Shown: positions 1-5,790 of the stretch, piece by piece
Numbering within the stretch: position 1 is the first letter of the stretch
Layout: each line of letters opens with the position of its first letter
Source: a virus
Strand: one strand, 5' to 3'
Length of the DNA stretch: 33,893 bases
Virus record (IMG/VR): IMGVR_UViG_3300015360_000121
Location: 1 to 33,893 of that record
Translations under genes and position numbers: made by a program
Notes under the pieces: model-generated
Told to the model about the DNA's origin: nothing
The model's input: the letters and a program-made list of their open reading frames with translations, nothing else
Databases searched by the model: none

Positions 1-264
1 ACTCACGGATACTGGGACCGCTGATTGATCGCTTGAAATTACCACCGGCATTGACGCTGCCATAGCTGCCTGTCCAAGTCCTGCCGGTATTCCAGCGTCA
101 ATAGAGGATAAAGAAGTATTTCCCGTATCCTGTTTTACGGCTGTTGATACGCCGCTTACAGTAACCGGCATTGCTTCTTGATCGGACGCCATTGTCACCG
201 GCACACTTGCTGCTTTAAGCTCCTGACCCACCGGCACACTTGCTACGAATTCTGATTCTGCCAT
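1..264 (-). CDS. Phage repeat protein, partial (C-terminus beyond window)
   Basis: The gene starts with ATG at 264 and stays open to the left edge, giving 88 residues of an incomplete protein. It contains degenerate copies of a short repeat of the form A-S-x-P-V-x-x-x-S-D-Q-x-A-x-P-V, for example AASMPVVISSDQSAVPV near the edge. This repeat type is common in structural or fibre-associated proteins of metagenomic phages, but its function is not established. An AAGGA Shine-Dalgarno site lies about seven bases before the ATG. The gene follows the intein-bearing lysozyme by 21 bases, so the two are probably co-transcribed. A virion or fibre-decoration role is inferred only from the family resemblance. 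Confidence 0.7.
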   Translation of the reverse strand, partial: MAESEFVASVPVGQELKAASVPVTMASDQEAMPVTVSGVSTAVKQDTGNTSLSSIDAGIPAGLGQAAMAASMPVVISSDQSAVPVSVS

Positions 265-285
265 TGAGCAATTCCTTAAATTATT

Positions 286-1965
286 TTAATTAAATTTTTC
301 TCTTTCCAATTGCCGATATATCTTCATAACTTTATCAACATACCGCTGATTTTCATACATCCCACCTTTAGTCTTTCTAACGCCGCCAGCATTGTAAGCC
401 GCAACTACATCTTCGGTGGTTCTATATATTCCAAAGAATTTCTTTAAATGCTTGCACCCGTAAAGAATACCCAGCTCTGGCCTACACAATTCTGGAAACC
501 AACCTCTAAAATTATGTTCTCTTGCAACGGTCCCAATTACTTGGCAATTATGAACTATTGACCTCCCAATACAAAATGTTGAATCATCTTCAATTTGTAA
601 ATCGTAAGTATTTTTAAACCCTGAATTTTCTACCGATCTTACTGGAAAATAAATAAAATCTGAATCACAGTGCCAATCTGTTTTATTATTCCTTCTAAGA
701 CCCAGAGATTCAGTTTGAACCCATTCACACAAATTTGTTAGTTGACTATTTAAGGTTTGTACGGACTTATGAGAATTTACCATTACATCATAATGGTATC
801 CACCGTGATTTTTTGCTTTACCAATCCTCGGGACAATACCCAACCTCTGTAATATTAAAGCTAATTGGTATGCCAATTCTACAGATGCTGTAGTAACTTT
901 TGCGTATCTTCTGCAACCGTCGCCCAAGAAACATCCCAGAAAAAACCATTTTTGTTTTTCTGGTGGTAGCCACATTGCGAATTCTGGTAAAACTTTATAT
1001 TTGGCAATGTTTGGGACTATCTTTTTTAAAAATGCTGGCCCGGGGCCATAAACAAACACCTGTGCTGAATTAGTTTCTTCCCTCTTATTTATACAATAGT
1101 TGTGAGATTTTCCAAAAACTATATTACATAATTCTATAGCTCGTTTATGTAAATCCACTTCGTTTATATGAAAGGAAAATCCAACTCCCTTATTCTTCTC
1201 TAGCCCATGACCCTCGGCCATATACAAGCCTAAAAGCTCCATGAACTCTTTATTTACGTCTATATATCTTTTTGTCCTGTTTTTCTCTCTACCGCCGCTT
1301 TTGTAGTTTATGTAAATGTATTCTTTATCGACAATATATTCATAAGGGTTCTTCCAGGAATCCTCTCTTACTACAAATTCTGAGATATCCAAAACATCTA
1401 CATCTATAATTTTTGTGTCTGACGGAAACCCTATAAAATCCCATTCAGATAGGTTCTCAGCGTTTATAAACTCTGGGGTGTTATCTGTTAATATCTTTCT
1501 TCTTCCAGTTCTATGCAGACCGATACTTGATTTTTTAGACCATACTTTATGATTTTTAGTTAGGTTGATAGGTTCATTTAGCCCAAGTTTTATTTGAATA
1601 CATTCTTTTATTCCAGAATTGCAGGTAGCAATAACTTTATCAAAGTTCCCGCTTCTATTTACTATAATATCCCCAGAGTTTATCTGTTCAATTGGCTTCC
1701 AGCCAGAAGATGTTAATACTCTTTCTCCCTCGGCTATGCAAAGACCCCAGCTGGTTGCTTGTCCAATTTTTTCAGTCTCTCTGGAACAGCCAATAAGTTC
1801 AGCGAAAGATCTAACACTAAGGTGGTATGACCATGCAGGCTCGTAGCGTACCGCAAAAGTATTTCCGCCACTTTCTGCTAGGACTATAGCACTAACAAGG
1901 AGTTTATCTAAACTGTGAATTATCGAGGTTTCTTCTATAATTTTGCTATATCTGCTTAACGGCAT
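286..1965 (-). CDS. SLT-type lysozyme/lytic transglycosylase interrupted by an intein
   Basis: The 559-residue precursor is a peptidoglycan-cleaving SLT (goose-type-lysozyme-like) enzyme split by an intein. Extein residues 1-75 hold the catalytic Glu31 in LAESGG and the first half of motif II (SWGL). Residues 474-559 hold the rest of motif II (CQVIG) and motif III (AYNAGG, 522-528). Splicing out residues 76-473 would give a 161-residue enzyme, about the size of a single SLT domain. There is no signal peptide, so it is either an endolysin or a tail-associated lysozyme; its place after the tail fibres and lipoprotein fits a lysis role. The start is ATG at 1965. Its leader contains a run of seven C residues, and the nearest SD-like AAGG is rather far upstream (about 14 bases). 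Confidence 0.88.
   Translation of the reverse strand: MPLSRYSKIIEETSIIHSLDKLLVSAIVLAESGGNTFAVRYEPAWSYHLSVRSFAELIGCSRETEKIGQATSWGLCIAEGERVLTSSGWKPIEQINSGDIIVNRSGNFDKVIATCNSGIKECIQIKLGLNEPINLTKNHKVWSKKSSIGLHRTGRRKILTDNTPEFINAENLSEWDFIGFPSDTKIIDVDVLDISEFVVREDSWKNPYEYIVDKEYIYINYKSGGREKNRTKRYIDVNKEFMELLGLYMAEGHGLEKNKGVGFSFHINEVDLHKRAIELCNIVFGKSHNYCINKREETNSAQVFVYGPGPAFLKKIVPNIAKYKVLPEFAMWLPPEKQKWFFLGCFLGDGCRRYAKVTTASVELAYQLALILQRLGIVPRIGKAKNHGGYHYDVMVNSHKSVQTLNSQLTNLCEWVQTESLGLRRNNKTDWHCDSDFIYFPVRSVENSGFKNTYDLQIEDDSTFCIGRSIVHNCQVIGTVAREHNFRGWFPELCRPELGILYGCKHLKKFFGIYRTTEDVVAAYNAGGVRKTKGGMYENQRYVDKVMKIYRQLEREKFN
547..1740 (-). mobile_element. Intein with LAGLIDADG homing endonuclease in the lysozyme
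   Basis: This is a 398-residue full-length intein (precursor residues 76-473). It starts at Cys76 (CIAEGERVLTSSGW, block A) and has a block B with Thr136 and His139 (LTKNHKVW). It ends in block F/G as YDLQIEDDSTFC...IVHN, followed by Cys474 as the +1 nucleophile. Between the splicing blocks lie two LAGLIDADG motifs, LGLYMAEG (245-252, acidic Glu251) and LGCFLGDG (343-350, acidic Asp349), so the endonuclease looks intact. The insertion lies within the conserved SLT motif II, where the unspliced protein should be inactive. Joining L75 to C474 restores SWGLCQVIG. Confidence 0.93.
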
Positions 1966-2017
1966 TTTGGGGGGGTTTGCCTTAAGAATATTGTTTGCTA
2001 TTATTTAATGAATAAAC

Positions 2018-2047
2018 AAGAGGAAAGCCCCGAAAGGCTTTCCTCTT
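2018..2047 (-). terminator. Perfect 12-bp hairpin, probable terminator
   Basis: A perfect 12-bp inverted repeat (AAGAGGAAAGCC with its complement) surrounds a six-base loop. On the minus strand the 3' arm is followed by GTTTATTCATT, a moderately T-rich tail, which fits an intrinsic terminator for the transcript of the 120-residue gene upstream of the lysozyme. The tail is weaker than in a textbook terminator, so it may only partly terminate or may act as a processing or stability hairpin. Confidence 0.6.
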
Positions 2048-2076
2048 GACGAAGCGGTGATAATTCCATTATCAGT

Positions 2077-2102
2077 CCCAATTGACTACTATGTCAATTG
2101 GG
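2077..2102. repeat. Perfect 10-bp inverted repeat with 6-base loop
   Basis: CCCAATTGAC and its complement GTCAATTGGG flank the loop TACTAT. The hairpin lies immediately downstream of the 120-residue gene and about 30 bases before the terminator-like hairpin at 2018-2047. It lacks a T-tract on either strand, so it looks more like an RNA stability element or a protein-binding palindrome than a terminator. Confidence 0.6.
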
Positions 2103-2111
2103 GCCGGGGCA

Positions 2112-2474
2112 TTAACTTTGTTGATATTTTTTGAGAAGAAATTTTGCAACGATCTCTAAAACATCAACCATCCAATCGTCCCAATCTTCCATGTTATCAT
2201 CTTGTGCCCACTTACGCGCCTGGGCGATAAGTTGGTTGATAACCTCTTCGGCATACTTTGACTTTGCCGCCCACTCGAAAATTTGAATAAGAAATGAATA
2301 TGACATTGAACCCCCCTCGGTTGCTGGTTTATTACTATTAACTATCGTCTTTATGATCTCCGCAGTAACTTTGTCTTTTACCACCTTCGGAATATCACCC
2401 CCCTTTGACCCAGAAAAATACTTACTCGCTATACTCATACCCACCCTTAAAATCTGTTGGTAGTTCGTCTTCAT
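2112..2474 (-). CDS. Hypothetical protein, 120 residues
   Basis: I do not recognise this protein. It has no signal peptide and no clear membrane segment. The middle (about residues 55-95) is mostly helical in character with alternating charged and aromatic residues, and residues 94-104 are acidic and Trp-rich (DDNMEDWDDW). It starts with ATG at 2474, 21 bases downstream of the lipoprotein gene, and is followed by two hairpins, so it is the last gene of a short lipoprotein-hypothetical unit. Its position just before the lysozyme suggests a lysis or host-interaction function, but nothing in the sequence proves that. Confidence 0.72.
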   Translation of the reverse strand: MKTNYQQILRVGMSIASKYFSGSKGGDIPKVVKDKVTAEIIKTIVNSNKPATEGGSMSYSFLIQIFEWAAKSKYAEEVINQLIAQARKWAQDDNMEDWDDWMVDVLEIVAKFLLKKYQQS

Positions 2475-2495
2475 TTTTTTATTTCCCCTATAAAA

Positions 2496-3479
2496 CTAAG
2501 TACCTCTTATACATCCATCTCTTGATACGCACTCGGCCCAGCCAAAATCATTGCCGTGGAATATTTCAAATTTTTTATCTTTGCAGGGAATCCAATCTTT
2601 TTTGTCCTCATCTCTCTGATAGAGATAGTGGGTACAATGATTTTCATGATTGCTCGGAAGCATTTTTGGGGGGAAGTGATTAATGTTTAAAAGCGTTTTA
2701 TACCCTTCTTCAAAACTATAATCGGGGTCAAAACGTGCGCGTATAAATTTATATAACGCATTATTTGGCTCTTTTTTGGTTTGTGTCCGAAGCCAATCAA
2801 GCTCCCCAAAAACGTCACTATCACTTATCCACCCAGTTAAAATACCATTGAGTAGGATCCTGTTTGCTTGCAGATGGGAAGTAAACCCGGAAGTTGGTAC
2901 ACCTACTCGCTGGAGTAATTTTCGCTCATCTCTTCTATCCCCTCCTCCCAATCGGTATAATAGCTCATAGTAAATAGCGGTAAACGTTGGGGGCCAGTAT
3001 GAGCGGCCAAGTTCTGAGGATAGATCCCTAGATCTTCCCATAATAAAACCGTTACTCTCTCCGTAAGCAATTATTTCCTCCACGGATTTTAAATCTTGAT
3101 AATGCCAAAAAAGAATAGCCAGCATTAAAGATTGATCCCGAGAATTATCCGTCTGGGATTCTTCTGAATCAAAACAATCGTGTTCTGCATGTCTAAACCA
3201 TAGACCAGGGGTATCTTTTGATTGACTTTGATAGACCGGACATTCTTCTTTTGTCATCCCAGACCAGATGCAATAAAGCGCGGTGAAAGTTGTAGAGTCG
3301 CATTTTGGCTCGATATAGCCGTAAGAATCTTGCTGGGATAAGGATAATCGGTAATACTCCCGCGCCTGAGCGTAAGCTTCTTGATTCTGGGTTTCGTTTT
3401 CTAGGAGATCTTTTTTATGACAACCCCGGCAAGAGGATAGGCCCAGAAGAAATGTCAAAGCTATAACTTTGAACTTCAT
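2496..3479 (-). CDS. Predicted lipoprotein of unknown function
   Basis: The N-terminus is a lipoprotein signal: basic start, hydrophobic core (VIALTFLLGL) and lipobox LSSC with Cys17 as the modification site. The mature part of about 310 residues has many Cys, Trp and Asp residues and a segment reading DNSRDQSLMLAILFWHYQDL (111-130). This resembles helical-toroid enzymes only in general style, so I assign no activity. Export of a phage-encoded lipoprotein suggests modification of the host envelope, for instance superinfection exclusion or a lysis accessory role; this is inference. An extended -10 element lies in its leader, downstream of the methyltransferase terminator, so it may be separately transcribed. 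Confidence 0.75.
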   Translation of the reverse strand: MKFKVIALTFLLGLSSCRGCHKKDLLENETQNQEAYAQAREYYRLSLSQQDSYGYIEPKCDSTTFTALYCIWSGMTKEECPVYQSQSKDTPGLWFRHAEHDCFDSEESQTDNSRDQSLMLAILFWHYQDLKSVEEIIAYGESNGFIMGRSRDLSSELGRSYWPPTFTAIYYELLYRLGGGDRRDERKLLQRVGVPTSGFTSHLQANRILLNGILTGWISDSDVFGELDWLRTQTKKEPNNALYKFIRARFDPDYSFEEGYKTLLNINHFPPKMLPSNHENHCTHYLYQRDEDKKDWIPCKDKKFEIFHGNDFGWAECVSRDGCIRGT

Positions 3480-3518
3480 AAATATCTCTTAGAGTTTTAC
3501 GTTTGGTTTACTAGCTAT

Positions 3519-3533
3519 ATTCTACCATAGAAT
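3519..3533 (-). promoter_or_regulatory. Extended -10 promoter within a palindrome
   Basis: On the minus strand the sequence TGGTAGAAT (3519-3527) matches an extended -10 element (TGn plus TAGAAT). No good -35 is present. The -10 is one arm of a perfect palindrome, ATTCTA-CCA-TAGAAT, so a repressor could overlap it. It would drive the lipoprotein and the 120-residue gene. The same TAGAAT hexamer occurs in the stronger promoter at 33089-33117. Confidence 0.4.
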
Positions 3534-3534
3534 A

Positions 3535-3555
3535 AGCCCCCGAGATACGGGGGCT
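3535..3555 (-). terminator. GC-rich hairpin downstream of methyltransferase
   Basis: AGCCCCCG and CGGGGGCT form a perfect 8-bp stem around a five-base loop (AGATA). It lies beyond the stop of the methyltransferase and upstream of the lipoprotein leader. On the minus strand the downstream tail is TATTCTATGG, poor in T, so termination is likely but not certain; transcription from the structural operon may read through. Confidence 0.5.
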
Positions 3556-3586
3556 AAAAATCTTAACTCAGACCGAAAAGAATTCC

Positions 3587-3703
3587 CTACGAGAGATGCG
3601 CGGTGCCGCCCTGGATCTGGTTCAAAGCCTTTTCCACGAGGAGGTTGAGAAACTTTGTGGAAAACCATTTCAAAGAAACGCTTCCCGAGTGTTCAAGTAC
3701 CAA
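3587..3703 (-). CDS. Possible small ORF overlapping the methyltransferase end
   Basis: In the -1 frame relative to the methyltransferase, a reading frame runs past its stop and ends at TAG 3587. The last part reads like real protein (KFLNLLVEKALNQIQ) with the GC-rich codon style of the methyltransferase. If started at TTG 3703 it is 38 residues long. It could be a tiny gene, the alternative C-terminus of the methyltransferase reached by a -1 shift, or the remnant of a gene that came with it. The start site is poorly supported, since the SD-like GGAAG abuts the TTG. Confidence 0.22.
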   Translation of the reverse strand: MVLEHSGSVSLKWFSTKFLNLLVEKALNQIQGGTAHLS

Positions 3704-5790
3704 CTTCCGTCGACTTCGTGAAAGTGCTCTTTGCAGATTTCTTTGATGTCTTTTAGCCCAATTCGTTGCAGGCTTTTCCCGCTTGTAATCATTTGCCGAA
3801 CAATCATTGAGTGCAAGAAAGGGGTCGTTCTGTGTTCATTCGTGTAGACATTGGGCTCGCGCTCTATCTTCTTGGGGAGATCGCGCAAGTATGTCTGCAT
3901 GAGGCGCACCAGTTCCGATTGAGTTGTCTGGGCAGGTTTTGGCGCCGACTTCAGAGGGCGCGCATTCTTTTGAGTAGTGGGCTTTCTCAGGTTGAATACA
4001 AAGTCGCAGTTTGTAACATCTTGAGATCCTGAACGACCCATGTAGCCTTTGACGCTCTTTTGTTCTTTGTCCAGAAAGCACGTTTCTTCGATCGAGAATC
4101 CAGCGGCCGCCGCAGCGTTCCGAAATGTCTGCAAAACGTCATCATCAGAATTATTGAAAACGATTGATGCCCACCGACCAGGCTTGAGAACGCGGTACAT
4201 TTCCGCGAAGGAGGAATAAACCAAGGTGCGATACTCGTCCCGAGTTTTTCCGCCATGCTCGGGTTTCCGAATTCTGTTGAAATGAATCTCGTGCTTTTCG
4301 TTGGTGAAGCTATCTAGCCATCCCTCCCAGATTACGGAGCAGTCGGAATAGTACAAATTCCCACCAAACGGGGGATCGGTGAAAATATAATCCACCGAAG
4401 CGTTGGGAACAGATGTGAGTTCAGTAGCCGAGGAGTTAGTGAGTGCAACTTGTGCCTGAGTCTTATTGAACTCGAGAGCATAGTAACGACACAAATCGTC
4501 GATCTTGTTTCTAAGCACCTCAAATACATTGCATTCCGCAGAAAGTTGAGGAATGTAGAGCGTGCCGGTAAGAGGGCGCATGCCGCCTTTGATGTTGTAT
4601 CTTCGCATCCTCGTTGCGTGCCAAAAGGTGTTCGTACAGGCAAAGGATAGGCATTGACGCAACCTGAGATCGGGAATTGATTGAACTGCATCCCAGATCT
4701 CGGCGCAGGTACGGAGATTTCTTGGTGTATAGAAGTCAGAAACCTTCTTTATGCCGAGTTTGGCTGGTCCCATAGTCATCATTTCCCTTTGCGGGGCGAT
4801 CGACTGCTTCGGATACCATTTGGTTAGGCGGCGGGTTGCGATCTCTTCTAGAAGATCTAGGTCGAATCGGAGCGGGCTGCGAGTATGACGTCGTACCTTG
4901 CCAGTAGTTCCATTTGTGACTTCGTAGCAAACTTGAACTGGAAGTGAGTAGGGCGTTGCGCGAATGGATCTGCGAGTATATTCGGTGCGGCATTCAGGAC
5001 ACTTGAAGGACTTCGAAACGGTTCCCGAATCCTTTGATTTTTCGTTCCAAAGTACAATCTCCTCCCCGCACTTGCGTCCTGAAGTCTCTCTCGGGCATCG
5101 ATATGCCTCTGACCAAAGAGTGTAGATAATGCGTGCTTTTAGGAGCTCGACGGTGTGCCCTTGGGATGTGCACGAAATCTGGCCGGAGTGTTTTCCGCGC
5201 AGAATTAGACCGGCCTTCTGGATTTGGTTATTTGAAATGTGTTGCGCATATTTTTCGTTGGAAACTGGGTGCCAGGTCGTAAAGAGATCGTCTTCAACGC
5301 GAGACAGGCTTTTCATCAGAGAATCAAAGGTTTTGCGTAACGCTGTTGGTGACACGGAATGCGTGTGATTGTAGGCGATATGACAGGCAGCTGGACCGAG
5401 ATCGTTTAGAATTACGTTGAGTTTCGCGTTGGCAGTGTTGGAGAACATTCGCGCCGCGACCCCAGTCATTCCACTACCGCAAAATGGATCGAGGACTGTG
5501 TCGCCAGGCCGTGTGTAGTGCTGAAGATATGGGATGATTCCTTCAGGTGGAACCTTTGTATGATACGAGTGAGCGTTGTAGACGGCGCTGTTCTTGTCGA
5601 CGCGAATGTTCTTATCAAACGAATCAATTGAACGATTGGGTGCGTCAGAGTTGACGAGGCTCTTTACGTCGTCAGATGACGAAAGATATTTTTTGAAGGG
5701 AAAAGACCCACAATTTTGTCGCTTCGATTTCGCTTGGCTCACGTCTACCGATTCTGCGGACAATCTCTTCCCTACGGCGCTAAGGTTCAA
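3670..5790 (-). CDS. DNA methyltransferase with internal zinc ribbon (probably N6-adenine)
   Basis: The protein transfers a methyl group from S-adenosylmethionine to DNA. Motif I (DPFCGSG, 101-107) binds the cofactor, and catalytic motif IV is DPPF (472-475). Between them is a long insert with a zinc-ribbon-like set of Cys (232, 241, 264, 267), giving the order I, recognition region, IV of the alpha-class arrangement. DPPF favours N6-adenine, though N4-cytosine is not excluded. The frame opens at TTG 5790, overlapping the fibre gene by 11 bases; a later TTG at 5763 has AGGGAAGAGA just before it and may be the true start. No restriction enzyme gene is adjacent, so it is probably an orphan anti-restriction or epigenetic enzyme. 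The gene is visibly GC-richer than its neighbours, with many spurious open frames, suggesting recent acquisition. Confidence 0.87.
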   Translation of the reverse strand: MNLSAVGKRLSAESVDVSQAKSKRQNCGSFPFKKYLSSSDDVKSLVNSDAPNRSIDSFDKNIRVDKNSAVYNAHSYHTKVPPEGIIPYLQHYTRPGDTVLDPFCGSGMTGVAARMFSNTANAKLNVILNDLGPAACHIAYNHTHSVSPTALRKTFDSLMKSLSRVEDDLFTTWHPVSNEKYAQHISNNQIQKAGLILRGKHSGQISCTSQGHTVELLKARIIYTLWSEAYRCPRETSGRKCGEEIVLWNEKSKDSGTVSKSFKCPECRTEYTRRSIRATPYSLPVQVCYEVTNGTTGKVRRHTRSPLRFDLDLLEEIATRRLTKWYPKQSIAPQREMMTMGPAKLGIKKVSDFYTPRNLRTCAEIWDAVQSIPDLRLRQCLSFACTNTFWHATRMRRYNIKGGMRPLTGTLYIPQLSAECNVFEVLRNKIDDLCRYYALEFNKTQAQVALTNSSATELTSVPNASVDYIFTDPPFGGNLYYSDCSVIWEGWLDSFTNEKHEIHFNRIRKPEHGGKTRDEYRTLVYSSFAEMYRVLKPGRWASIVFNNSDDDVLQTFRNAAAAAGFSIEETCFLDKEQKSVKGYMGRSGSQDVTNCDFVFNLRKPTTQKNARPLKSAPKPAQTTQSELVRLMQTYLRDLPKKIEREPNVYTNEHRTTPFLHSMIVRQMITSGKSLQRIGLKDIKEICKEHFHEVDGSWYLNTREAFL

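Noticed and set aside
2405-2970. Plus-strand ORFs opposite the lipoprotein and hypothetical genes
   Set aside because: Shadow frames; the minus-strand genes have lipobox and consistent spacing.
3811-5368. Several open frames on both strands across the methyltransferase
   Set aside because: They are side effects of the higher GC content; none has a recognisable motif, SD or natural length compared with the methyltransferase.
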